DNA of 64,000 nt, taken from assembly GCA_905250125.1 (NCBI GenBank), contig CAJNOL010000862.1, forward strand, positions 1 to 64,000, written 5' to 3'. The translations under genes and the position numbers were made by a program. The DNA comes from Rotaria sordida (lineage: Eukaryota > Rotifera > Eurotatoria > Philodinida > Philodinidae). Numbering within the stretch: the first letter of the stretch is position 1; each line of letters begins with the position of its first letter. A model generated the notes under the pieces. That model saw nothing but the letters and a program-made list of their open reading frames with translations. It was not told where the DNA came from and made no database searches. Below, one piece after another: positions 10,195 to 21,923 of the stretch.

Positions 10195-11925
10195 TTAGAC
10201 GATTGGCGCTGCTTGTGGGATAAGTTTAAACGAGGCAGTACGTTGTTTGTGATAGATAATATAACTTATCATAGCAATAATTAATGAAAGAAAAAGACAT
10301 GATCCTATTATAGCAAATGGTATCCATGATAGAGCTAAGTATTTACTTGATTGATGTTTTTTAGGATCCGAATTAATATGTTGCATCACTGGTGTTGAAT
10401 ATTGATTATCCGATTCGTCTGGATCAAATACTAATAACCTTGTTGTTGACATGATATCTGTAGTTTTCGTAATTACATCTTCATCATCATAAATATTCAC
10501 GTCAACAGGATTTATTATTGTACTAGTTTTTATTTGTTCTCCTTCTTGTTGTTGTTGTTGTTGTTGTTGTTGAAATATATTTTCTTCGGGATAATATGGT
10601 GAATCATTATCATTTAAATCAATTGATGGTGGTATAAATGGTCTTATATTTGGTAATGATTGTGCTGGTGTTATAACCGATGGTGTATGTTGTTTTTGTT
10701 GTTCATCAATATCTTCTTTTTGTTTACGTGTAAAATATTCTGATACAATTGAACATGATGAAAATAAACAACGATCATTATTTGCTGATTGACATTTTAT
10801 TAATTGTGAACCATCATCCACCATATTATTAAGAAAAACTAAAATACAATCACAATATGGATTTTCATGTGGTAAATAAACAGTTAAACCCATCATACGT
10901 CGACGATTAATATAATCAGCTAATGAACAACTTGTATTTGCTTGTAAAGTTGAAAATTGTACATAACGTACATCTAATTGTCTTAATGATTTAAGTGAAT
11001 TTAAACTTTCTGTATCTAAAATTTTTGTATATGTACCAAGTATTAATGTTTCAATATGTTTAACATGTTTTAATGCACCATCAGCAATACGTTCAGCATC
11101 GAATGATATTGTTTTTAATGTTGGAATATTTTCTAAACCATTTAAAATTTTTGGTGTTATTGAAACATCTGGTTGAATTATATTTAAACCTGTTAATTGA
11201 TTATAATTTTTGAATGATAATGCATCTAATGTACGCATTTTATGTGCTTCAATTGTATAAGATTTAACTGGAAATGGTGGAAATTCTTCACTATTAATTG
11301 TATCAATCATACGAGTAATTTTTAATGATTGTATATTACCTGTATATTGTTTTAATAATGTTGAATCATGTGTTACAATTGCACCTTCAATATTTAAATT
11401 TGTTATATTTGTATTATTAAATATTGATTCAAATGGTGATGTTAATGAATCAGCAAATATAGAAAGTTCATTAATATTTAAATTATCAAAACTATTTTGA
11501 TCAAATATAATTGATTTAGCTTTAACTGGATGTAATTCAACAATTAAACGTTTTTGTGGTGATATAATTCCATTATATAATTGAGAAAATGATGATGATT
11601 TAGCATGAAATGATCGAAAATTTTGAAAACGTAATGTAATTGTTAAAGGATTTTGTCCTATATTTGGAAGAAGTTCATTTAAAATTATAAAATAATTTTT
11701 ATCAAGTTCCATATTTTCATCAGAATCAAATTTTATATCAATTGAATGAAATTTTTTTATTAATGATGCTGATGATGATGATATTAATGTTAATGGTGCA
11801 ATTTTTGACATTGTACAACGTATATCAATAGATTCATAACAGGTACATGACATATCAACAAATACATCACATGATTTTGTTAATGATAATGATATTAGAA
11901 AGAAATAGATATAAAACATTGCCAT
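10195..11925 (-). CDS. Leucine-rich-repeat type I membrane protein (576 aa)
   Basis: The protein starts with a hydrophobic signal peptide (about residues 1-18, ending near KSC). A short Cys-rich cap follows (C-x-C pattern around residues 19-37), then a long stretch of irregular leucine-rich repeats with NLNIEG- and LRQLDV-type strands to about residue 340. A C-terminal Cys cap (NPYCDC ... C ... C ... C) ends the ectodomain. Next come a low-complexity linker with a run of nine Gln near residue 455, one membrane span (about 533-556, WIPFAIIGSCLFLSLIIAMI) and a short basic cytoplasmic tail. This is the architecture of cell-surface adhesion or receptor proteins with LRRNT/LRRCT caps; partner and ortholog are unknown. 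A splice-acceptor-like TTTTTTAG lies nine bases before the ATG, so a 5' untranslated exon further up (higher coordinates) is likely. Domain class is fairly sure; function is not. Confidence 0.8.
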   Translation of the reverse strand: MAMFYIYFFLISLSLTKSCDVFVDMSCTCYESIDIRCTMSKIAPLTLISSSSASLIKKFHSIDIKFDSDENMELDKNYFIILNELLPNIGQNPLTITLRFQNFRSFHAKSSSFSQLYNGIISPQKRLIVELHPVKAKSIIFDQNSFDNLNINELSIFADSLTSPFESIFNNTNITNLNIEGAIVTHDSTLLKQYTGNIQSLKITRMIDTINSEEFPPFPVKSYTIEAHKMRTLDALSFKNYNQLTGLNIIQPDVSITPKILNGLENIPTLKTISFDAERIADGALKHVKHIETLILGTYTKILDTESLNSLKSLRQLDVRYVQFSTLQANTSCSLADYINRRRMMGLTVYLPHENPYCDCILVFLNNMVDDGSQLIKCQSANNDRCLFSSCSIVSEYFTRKQKEDIDEQQKQHTPSVITPAQSLPNIRPFIPPSIDLNDNDSPYYPEENIFQQQQQQQQQEGEQIKTSTIINPVDVNIYDDEDVITKTTDIMSTTRLLVFDPDESDNQYSTPVMQHINSDPKKHQSSKYLALSWIPFAIIGSCLFLSLIIAMISYIIYHKQRTASFKLIPQAAPIV

Positions 11926-13639
11926 TAATAATCTAAAAAATGAATAAAGAAAAATATTTTCTTTGTGTCCTTATTGACCTTCATATAAGAGATCAATTTT
12001 TTTTTTTCTTCTTCTCGAGTTCGTCTTATATTATTATATCATCAAAAGCATCTCCTTCTTAAGAAAGCATTGAACAGATAATTAATATTAATAAAAAAGA
12101 AAAAAAAACGAGAAAGCGGAGATGCGACAGATTGATTGAGTATCCTTGATATAATAAAAAAACACACACTGTTTGATGAACCATCAGATACTCACCAATA
12201 TAAGGATCAATTTTTTTCTATATACAAATGTTGTGTCATCATAAAATGTGCTGACTGTACCATTAAAAAAAAAAAGATTTATTTATTTTGTTTCTTTCTT
12301 TCGTTCGTTCGTTCTTTTATTTTTTTTGTCATGTTTTTTTTCTCTAAGCATCTCAATTTCATCCTATTGTTTTATTCTTTTATACTTTCATTTCGAATTA
12401 TCAATATAGAATAAATGTTTGGCTTAAACGCGTATATCTGTAATCGAGTGAATGCCATGTGAGTTTCTGTTCCCACTATCATAAAAGAATAGGTCAAGGT
12501 GAGTATAACTCACTTTAAGATACTAAATATTTATGCATATGGTTTATTTTAGACTACTGATAATATTTTATATCTATAAAAAGAAAAGAAAAACCTATTC
12601 AAAAATGTGTGAAAAAAAGGAGAAAATAATATGTTTCGACAATCTATCATTTTTTATTACTAATATCCATTCAATGTTATTCTTCCATTCTTTTTCTTTC
12701 TCCCTTCTTCGTTTCTGTTCTTAATCACATACTACGGATATCCTTATTGTAAAGTAAAACATCTGATTAATATGAATAATGATGATGAATCTCCAATCAA
12801 CATAAGAATCATGCTAATAATAATAATAATGCAAATATTAATAACAAAAAAAACAAAATAAAACAAAATAAGTTAACTAGTGATTTTTAAACATGCTTGA
12901 AATATGTAAAATGAAAATGACTTCTATTATATGTAGTGATATTTTACCATTTATGTGCATCATTTCATGGGTTTGTTTTTAATTTCATGATTTTCCCCTT
13001 AATGTGTGAGACGATAAGAAAAAAGAATACTCATGATGATGCAATACTCATTCTATACAGCTGCTCTTAACTCAATTCAGCTTTTTTTCTTTTACTCATA
13101 TGTGTGAATTCGAAAAAAAAAAAAAGAATTACTCATTGTACAAAAGCGTATATGAATATATAGACAAACTAAGCATTATGAAACAAAGAAAAAAGAAAAG
13201 ATAAGAACGGGGAAAAAAAAAACGTTGGACCAGGCAAAGACTTTTTTCTAGCAAATCGACGGAAATTGACAATTACTCAGAACGTGTCATATTGATCTTC
13301 TTTGCCTATATCATCTATATGAATGCTGAAATAAGAAATAGAAATGTGATCAAAAATGAGATGATCTTGTGGGAAAAGAATTTATCTAGTTTCCAGATGT
13401 ATATGTCAAGGCAGATCCAACAGTTTCTTGTCAATCACATATATTTAACCTTCATTATTCACGTATCCTACCTGATTATTGACTGATGATAACTTGTTTG
13501 TCCCTGTATGACTCAAAGTTAAAATGATCAAGATGAATAATTGTAATAGTATCTAAGCTTTCGATAACTACTTACATATTTGTAAATAAGCAAAAACGCC
13601 TTTATATATATATCCTCTTCTTACTCATAGTATCGTTCT

Positions 13640-14060
13640 CGCCAACTACGCTGTTATTTTTCCGATGATTCTTGTCGAAGATACAGTACAAAATAGAATA
13701 GACAACAACCTCCTTGCATCTTCGGTTTGCCCATGAGCAACAATTGTGTAGGCGCTTGTAGAAAGAAAAAAAAACGAGAAGGAGAGAAACGAAGGACGAT
13801 GACGAACGAGAACTCTATCGCTCTATATATGTCAATGTGCATGTACGTCTGAACCAGCACAAAGTTTCTGTGCCAAAAGCAATGCTGTTGATAGTAACCT
13901 TCGTCTTTCTCCGTTTGTAGAATCAGGACAAAAAAAAAGCTCACAAAGCATGCAACAATCATGACATAGCGACGCCGCGACGATTGTTGCTAGAAAAAGG
14001 ACGAAGTGAGAGAGAGAAAAAAAAATGTGAGCAAGTAATGTGTATGTTGCTCTCAAGGTT
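13640..14060. promoter_or_regulatory. GC-richer island, possible upstream promoter of LRR gene
   Basis: This roughly 420-bp block is clearly richer in G+C and CpG than its surroundings (for example GCGACGCCGCGACG near 13970). It carries no conserved frame: the overlapping minus-strand frames are Cys/Phe/Leu-rich and contradict each other. Because the LRR gene (start 11925, minus) appears to have a splice acceptor just before its ATG, this island could be its promoter or untranslated first exon. That link is inference. Confidence 0.3.
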
Positions 14061-15167
14061 TAACGTTTAAGCGGATGTCTATCAGGAAGCTAATACTCCA
14101 AGGTTTTATCCACTTTATCACTATCATCACCATTATTATTATTCATTTCACCTGTATTACTTTCTTATTATTAATAGATCGAGACAAGATATAAAGAAAT
14201 TCACTTTTTTTTTCCTCATTATTCTCTGTTCTTTACTAATCAATCATATAGGTAATATTAGAATGAACGAAAGAAGGTATGTTCATATTGATTTATATAC
14301 GAATTGTTGTTACTATCACTTACAATGAAAGGTTGTATTCATTCTAAAACAAATCAATTTTACACTAAATTGATGAATTCATTGACAAAATGACAATGTA
14401 AATAGAGGACATAGTTATAGTAATCAAAAAAAAAAAAAAAAAGAAAAAGACAAAATTGATGAGTATAAGTAAAAAAATGTCTAAGTATATTTTGATGAAT
14501 GATGATTTAACAGACAAGTACGAAAAAACAAAATATGAAAAGAATATTTGATACTAGTAATATGCATAGACCAATTTTGACAAGCTTATCTTATAATAAC
14601 ATCAAAACTATGGAAAGAAAAAAAATATATATATGCATTCATACAAAAGATATGTACGTATCGATCCCATTTACCAAAAAAAAAAAAAAAAAAAGATCAA
14701 TATACACATACCATAGTATTGACAAAATATTATAGTATGTGGTTTCTTCTAAAAGAAATAATCAACAATGATATATGATATTATATTTTTGACCTTCCTT
14801 TTTTTTTTTTCTCTTACCATTTATAATACAAAAACAAAAGCAAGAAAAAAGAAATTGTTTTCTTATTGTAAATTAATAATAAATCCTTGTCATTTCATGT
14901 TTAACTTCACAAATCACTAGAGAAAACTTTGTATTGTATGAACAATAATAAATATAATATGCTTTAATGTCATAATGGTATGACGAACTATAAACATAAC
15001 AAAAAAAACGCAACATCAACAATTCATATATATATATTATTCCTCATTCCTATCCCTATTACTACTATCATTCTTCATCCTATATTACTCAAATGCATGT
15101 TAAAGTATGCTGACTCTCTAGTGAAATAATGCATGTATACCATTTATATGCACATATATAAATATAT

Positions 15168-15191
15168 TGATTCTGTTATTGAACAGAATCA
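15168..15191. repeat. Perfect short hairpin
   Basis: TGATTCTGTT and AACAGAATCA are exact inverse arms around the loop ATTG. It is isolated in AT-rich DNA, with no visible gene to serve. Confidence 0.5.
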
Positions 15192-18100
15192 TTTCAGAAG
15201 TGTGATGTAAATAAAATGAAAAGAGAAAATATTATTCAATGCATTTTATGACTTTAGACAGTCTACTAACATCTATAATACTTAATATACATTATATGTC
15301 AACAAGAACTATTGAACATCAATAGACACTTCAATGATTACGGTTCAGTTATCAAATTTTTTCCACATATCAGTGTTTTATTCTCTTTCTCTCTCTCTCT
15401 CTGACTTGCAAAACATGTATCTGTCTAATAACGTAATCTACTTAATTGATTCTTCTTTTTTTTTTTTTTTTTGTGGGTTCATATTTGCGTTTACTAGTAG
15501 AAATGTATGAAGAGGATAGATAATGTACGTTGATAGATAGTCAGCAAAGAACAAACGAGAACATGTCTCGAGGATTAGACTATCACATGCTAGTTTTGTT
15601 ATTTGACTAAAGATAGAAAGACGATGACTACTCTCTCATCAAAATGCAATTAGATCGATCTGTCTACTTATCTATTGAATATTGAAATATCATTGTGCCA
15701 CATAAAAAAAAACGTTAAGAAAGAATATCTCAATAATATTTACGAATGGAGAACAGAAAGAAAATTAATTATTTTTTTATCTTACATAATTTGTTAATTT
15801 TCATAACGAGATTCATAAATATATAACCTAATGTTATACACAAAACGTACAATTGACATTGACACATTTAAGCAAAAGGATTATCATTGACAAAAAAGAA
15901 TTGATATAAACAAATGTTCATGTCTTTCTATTTTATCAACTGAGCATTTTGACCTTCTCATTCATCTGAACGATTGCAATATAAACAAAACACATACCAT
16001 TCATTCTCATCTATTGATCTAATTAAAAGAATTTCTTCTTTTTTTTTTTTTTTTTCTACATTTATGCCTCATTTAATCAATCTCATAATATAGTTCAGGT
16101 TCAAATCTCATCACGGTATTTGTCAATAATAGCCATTCCTATTTTCTACTATTTGTCTTCAGCATGATAAACGCATCATTCTAGATATAGTTATCATGCT
16201 ATATTCATATATATATATATATGTATATGTGTTAGATCATTCATCGTAGATAGTGAAGATCGATGACAGGCAATGCTTGCATCATAAACGTATTTTTGTG
16301 AAAAAGATTTTTTTTTTTTTTTTGAACAATATCTTTTATTTTGTATTAGTTTCTGTTTCTCTTGCTCTCTCTTTCTCATTTGTTCATACATGACATAGGA
16401 TACCAAAGTAAAGAAAAGTAATGATATGCACACGTTTTCATTCAATCGATCGCTTTAGTTAAGATATGTGATGATAAAAGAGTAAGGTAACAATTATTTG
16501 TATGAACATAGACAGTATATGATCACAGACATTTGATATGATCGAAAGGATTGATGAATTAGTTGAATGAGATATGAGAAATAGTTCATAATAAAAAAAA
16601 ACGAAAAACAAAAGAAGGATATTTTGTAAAGTTTACAAATTGGTGAAATTTTTCTTTTTTTTTTTGACTAATTTATTAGATTAAAATTTTTTTATTCTAT
16701 AGTCGATAAAACTTTAAAATTTATTATTTTAGTGATTATAAAGAAAAAGATTTCTCTTTTTTTTGTTTTTGTTTAGTGAATACATCACAAAGTAAATAAT
16801 TTTGTAATTATTTCATGTTTAATACTTATTGACTCGAGCTAAACCAATTTGTTTTATATATATATATCTGCTAATATATTGATTGATGGCTATCTAAAAG
16901 GAAATATTATTGATCATATGAAGACAACCAATGTATATAGTTGCTTCTTTATATAGTGCTAATTTTCTTTATCTTGCTTATTTTCTATAAAAGGTTATCT
17001 AAGAAAATGATATTATTATTGTTATTTTTTTTTAACGAAAAATATTCTACGAATAATTTTTATTATTAGTTAAACGAATAAAAAAATATTTTTAAATAAA
17101 AAAAATCTTAACATTTAGTCGAATAATATATTTCATCGGTATACAGAGTGTCATGACGAAGCATTATTTAATAACAAGAAAACTGAAGAGAGAATCCTGA
17201 ATTGACATCTCATTTTTTTTTGTGACTAAAAAAAGTCTACAATGATAAAAGCCTATTTTTATAGAGTTATGATATGTTACATCAAGAATTGCAATGGCTT
17301 ATGTGTTGAAATCAGAAAAAACAAGCAGGACAATCTTGTGAAAAAAAAAATCAAGAGATTGTAAAACCTATTATTATCTTTGTACAAGACAAACTCTACA
17401 TACAAGTGAATAGACAAATGATGAATTCATCACATTTGCTCTTCTATCAGATACTCACGCTATATTTATTTACCTTTTTTATTTTTCGTCGATATCTCTC
17501 GATGTTTGCATCGGTATGAATCAAATTTTTTAAAATTATGATACAATTCTGTTGAAATTGATCTATTCTGTTCAACAAATATTGTTTTTTTTTATTTCTA
17601 AAATTCAATGACAACTTTAGTAAACTGTTGAGTACAACTTTCAACATTGTCATATACCCAAGGGGGAAATAGCGAAACTTGAGTAGTTTAAAGTACGAGT
17701 GAATTACAAGTGAAGTATCATACTTCACTGTACTTCGCTCTTACTTCGGAGTGCTGAACTCTCGCTTTTTTCTTCTCGTTGCATATACCTCTTTGAATAT
17801 TATATATGCATAAATCTTTTCAAGAAGCTCTTTTCATGATTACAGCTTAGTTCGTAGTAATTGGCTTTATTGATGATAACATGCTGTAAATTATGAATTA
17901 CGAATTGTATATTAAGATAGAACTTAAAACTTGATATGTCAATATAAAACAAGCTATTTTGAAATTTCAATGAGTTGAAAATGATGAAAACTACTTAAAA
18001 TTAATTATAGAACAAAATAATAAATAGTTGAAACAAATTTAATATGAACTTGATAGAAAATATTCTACAACTATTTTAATTAAAACCTTAAAAATAGATT

Positions 18101-19276
18101 AAATATAATGCAGAACACATCATAATCGTATAGACATAATCCTATTACAACAGATCATGAAATATCAGGATTTTCTATTGAAAACAGAAAAATTAAGATA
18201 TTTCTAAAAAGTCTGGAAAGTAGTATCTCTGCAAGGTCAATTATTTCCAAGAACATTGAATGACATCTGAAACTTTGAATAGATATTATTACAATAAAAA
18301 TCAAATGTTTAACATTTAAAAGCACTCATCGTCTCAGATTTATATCCGATAAAAGATTACATTTATTTATTAGTAAAATATATTCTTTAAAAAAGAAATT
18401 TACGCATATTTTAGCAGTAAACCTTTTAAAAAAAAGAAATATAAACTTCATTTCAGAATTGTTTCATTTATTTTCACGATATTGTTTTTAAAAAAAAAGT
18501 ATCTTGTTTTGAACAATATTAACGATGAACAGATAAAGTCATTAATTATATTCTCATCAAGAATTATATTTATTAATTTCTATTGATTAGTCAAAAATAC
18601 TGTATATTTCTTATCGATTAATTATATAATTTAAATGATTAGGTTTGCAAAGAGAGAAAAAAATTATATATTGATTATTTTCATTGTCATACTTCATATA
18701 AATTTATGAATGTAAAGTACTAGAAAATCTGATATTTATTTTCTTTTTATCTATGAAAAAAAAAATGTCTGTTAACTTTGAATAATCATTATTATGCGTT
18801 AATTTTTTGCTTTTGCTTTTATGATAATTAGAACGATGTATGTTAATAATGGTAAGGATCTTGCGATAATCATCAGTTCTAATATAATAATACAAATATT
18901 TGATTTAATAAAATTGAATATTATAAATATATTTATTTTGAATATTTTATTAAATCTTAAAATAATATAAGACATGCTTTGTTATCATCATAAGATTATT
19001 CTTTGTGTAGAATTTGATAAAAGTGATTATGCAAATTTTTTTTTTTTCATTTCTTTCGATTTGCGATTAAGTTTATCATGTTAATAAAATCATTTCAATA
19101 CAAATTGTGAAATCTAACTAATTGATAAATAACTTATAGAGATAATACTGTAAAATAAAATATTCATCAGAGATTCATTGATATTGAATTTAGTTATTTG
19201 ATATTTTTTTTTTTTGTATGGTTATAAAAGAGAATTTAGATACTCTCATATGATAATTATGATTAAACTTGCAATA

Positions 19277-20100
19277 TACAGAGTGGGTCATAAACAGCAC
19301 TACAATAAAAATTTCAAATCTCTTTCCTTTGATTCAATTGAATTATCTGGCTTGTTGGTTAATGGTAGAAACTTATTTAAAGGTTTTTTTTTCATATCAC
19401 TATCAAGTTATATTTTTGGCCTTACTAAAGGAATTTTACCTACTGTTAAGTAAGAAAAATACATATGAAGTGTGTCATAGATAATTTTCAGTTGTTATCT
19501 AAAGAACTTATAAGAAATAAAAAACGAACTTTATGAATGATACTATATATTGATGTATACAGAACACATTTTCAAAACTAATTAGTCAGTTTAAATGCTG
19601 AAACTCATGTCCCATAAGTAAAAAGCATAATTACAGCCATTTTGAACGCTAAAATACCAACTTCCTTGCAAAAACCAGTATTTCATGTAACTGATGTCTG
19701 TTACACTAACTAGTTTTGAAAATTTCTTGTCAGTGCATCATTTTAATGTTATCCATAAATAGGGATACGCAGTTTCAGTGAAAATACTGACACATTAACT
19801 ACACTAGAACAGTATTTGCTGAAGTATTGACATATCCATACAGTATGGTCAGAGTATGGACATGTCAGATAAATCAGTGAAAAGTTTACTAAAACTACAC
19901 ATCCCTATTCATAAAGTTCGTTTTGAATTTTCTTAGATAACAACTGAAAATTATCTATGAAGTGCTGCATATATGTTTTTCTTATTTGATAACAGGTAAA
20001 GTTACTTCCATGATATCAACAATAATATTTGATAGTAGTAATCAGTCCATGTGATTGAACCGATACGGAGATAGATCTTATTCTATTGATTAATTCTATA
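19277..20100. mobile_element. Palindromic element, family A copy 2, Tc1/mariner-like end
   Basis: The left end begins TACAGAGTGGGTCATAAA, similar in form to Tc1/mariner termini, followed by CACTACAATAAAAA, which is also found near both ends of copy 1 (2270-3030). The left arm (about 19277-19570) is mirrored by the right arm (about 19720-20100), for example TAGATAATTTTCAGTTGT near 19480 against its inverse near 19935. The asymmetric core (about 19570-19720, with CTTGCAAAAA and GTCCCATAAGTAAAAA) matches the core of copy 1 in reverse orientation. The right arm has been split by a separate 148-bp insertion at 19760-19907. No coding capacity. Confidence 0.75.
19760..19907. mobile_element. hAT-like MITE nested in family A element (148 bp)
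   Basis: Ends are TAGGGATACGCAGTTT and, read inward from the right, TAGGGATGTGTAGTTT: imperfect inverted repeats that continue with similarity for about 24 bases. The flanks TCCATAAA (19752-19759) and TTCATAAA (19908-19915) form an 8-bp duplication with one mismatch. In the undisturbed arm of the same element the site occurs once. Eight-bp duplications and TAGGG/CAGGG termini are typical of hAT elements. It has no coding capacity. Confidence 0.75.
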
Positions 20101-21083
20101 TCATCAAATCTTCTATCAAGAAAAGAATTAAATAGAATGTGTAGCATTGACAAGAAGCCAAACTTTCAATGATCAGAAAAAAAAAGAAAGGTTTCATTCT
20201 ATAAATTATCATATATGTCTGGTGGTCTGTTATCACGAACATCAGATATTTACAAATCAGGATTGTACGTTCTATCACAGTCCTGCTGTCGATTGCTGCG
20301 GTTATTAAGCTTCTCCAGACGGCAACCATTAACACAAAATGATGTTGGATTTTTTTTTTAGCTATCAAGAACGAGATTAATATGTGTGTTTATATTTTAT
20401 CTATATGTGTGTGATTTCTTACATCTGCATAAATATATGACAAGTTTTTTTTTTCTGTTTGATTTAAACATAGAAATGAAAACTAGTCTGTTTCATTTAC
20501 TTGAAATAATCATTGCAATGAATGAGATATTAGATTTGAGTGTAGTTTATTTTTTTTTAAAAAGATCATTTATCTAAAATTACATTACATAAAAAAAAAA
20601 ACACTTGTTCATATTTGACACTATCTATATTTTTCTTTTTTCCCCCGCTTTCTCTCCCTCTTGCTTTTTTTTTTTGCATCTGAGATATTGTAACACTCTA
20701 GATACACACATGTAATATTGTCGCGCTTATCAGTTTGCAGTTGCTGCCGTTGCGTATCGTCTTGTAATCAAGACGACACATATATACATATATAGTACAG
20801 GTAAATAATAATAACATTACTATCGTTAAGTGTAACTATCATCAGCATCAATTTTTTTTTTACCTGAATAACGATAACGATAATTACTTTTTGATGATGC
20901 TTCTCATAAAATGAAGGTCAAAACCTTGTTACGATTCTAGGGATTTTTCTTTTGAATATAACGATAATTTACTCGTCAAGACCATCAGACGTATTATATA
21001 TAATCATTATTAATTCTAAGCAAGAAAAAGTAATATAATCTACGAACTTGTATCGATTTAATAAAATGATGGTACTATAGTGT
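20101..21083. other. Intergenic, upstream region of F-box gene
   Basis: This holds a pyrimidine-rich block near 20630-20670, a somewhat GC-richer patch at 20720-20780, and a six-codon upstream frame (ATGATGGTACTATAG region, 21066) shortly before the F-box start. The patch at 20720-20780 is the likeliest promoter or transcription start, by composition only. Confidence 0.3.
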
Positions 21084-21923
21084 ATGGATATAAACACTTC
21101 ACAAGTAATCGATACAAGTGTTATTTCAGATATGGTTATAGAACAACAACAATTCGATTGGTCTATTGATTTAATAGATTCAATTTGGTTTCATATTAGT
21201 AATTATTTAACTATTAATGATATTCATCGTTTAAGTTGTACATGTTCACGTTTATATACACTTTTTACTAGTAATGATTTTTGGTCATATCTTATACGTA
21301 GACAATTTGGTTATATAATATGGAATCGTTCAATAAAAAATTCATTATTATTAAATAATGATAATCAAATTACAAATTTAAAAAATCAATCATGTCGTTC
21401 AAAATTAATCTATTTTGAATTACTTAAACGTAAACGTATATCATTTTCTGATTTTAATCTTTTTACTTTTGATACAAATCGAAATTATACAACAATTCCT
21501 GATTTATCTAGTCTTAATGGTTATGTACTTTATATAAAAGATTCAATTGAAATTTGTTATTCACTTCATATTGAAACATTATTTGAAAATATTCTACCCG
21601 GAAAATATGATGTTATTTGGCGTATGAAACTTAATATACCTTATATGTTAGGTGAAACAGAATTTTTTGCTGTTGCCGAACAAGTAAATCCTGGTCAAGC
21701 AGCATATATGCGATGGACACAAGATGATTTTCTATCTATGTATAGATGTTTTTATTGTGATATAACAAAAACTAATCTATGGTTTTATCAAACAATTGGA
21801 ATTATAGAAATAAATGGAGATAAACCATGTAATGTTTTTATATCTATGACAAATCATGATTCAATACATGCAAAATATGGAGTATATTTAGATTATGTAG
21901 AATTAAAACTTTGCTTAGAATAG
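21084..21923 (+). CDS. F-box protein with PP2-like C-terminal domain (279 aa)
   Basis: Intronless. Residues about 30-78 form an F-box: IDLIDSIWFHISNYLTINDI, then RLSCTCSRLYTL and DFWSYLIRRQFG, with the usual L-x-x-hydrophobic helix spacing and Trp near the end. The rest (about 105-279) follows the phloem-protein-2 (PP2/Nictaba-like) fold seen in plant and some animal F-box proteins. It has a Y-L-(I/L) strand, GKYDVIWRMKLN, a Trp-rich middle, and a final block GIIEI ... VFISM ... YGVYLDYVELK like the closing strands of that domain. By family, the F-box would bind SKP1 of an SCF ubiquitin ligase and the C-terminal part would pick the substrate, perhaps a glycan or glycoprotein. That substrate class is inference. 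F-box call is strong, PP2-like call is moderate. Confidence 0.75.
   Translation: MDINTSQVIDTSVISDMVIEQQQFDWSIDLIDSIWFHISNYLTINDIHRLSCTCSRLYTLFTSNDFWSYLIRRQFGYIIWNRSIKNSLLLNNDNQITNLKNQSCRSKLIYFELLKRKRISFSDFNLFTFDTNRNYTTIPDLSSLNGYVLYIKDSIEICYSLHIETLFENILPGKYDVIWRMKLNIPYMLGETEFFAVAEQVNPGQAAYMRWTQDDFLSMYRCFYCDITKTNLWFYQTIGIIEINGDKPCNVFISMTNHDSIHAKYGVYLDYVELKLCLE

Larger units (their letters stand above)
11926..19276. other. 7.3-kb gene desert
   Basis: I see no conserved coding sequence. It contains many A/T homopolymers, a GA/CT run near 15385-15405, a TA run near 16207, a perfect 10-bp-arm hairpin at 15168-15191, a 19-bp palindrome at about 17710, and one GC-richer island (13640-14060) that may be the promoter or 5' exon of the LRR gene. 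A Tc1/mariner-like TACAGAGTGTCATGACGAAG occurs at about 17142 without a partner. Confidence 0.5.

Noticed and set aside
13654..14056. Two overlapping minus-strand frames of 74-102 codons
   Set aside because: Composition is Phe/Leu/Cys-rich, the frames conflict, and no known domain is seen; better explained as a GC-richer regulatory block.
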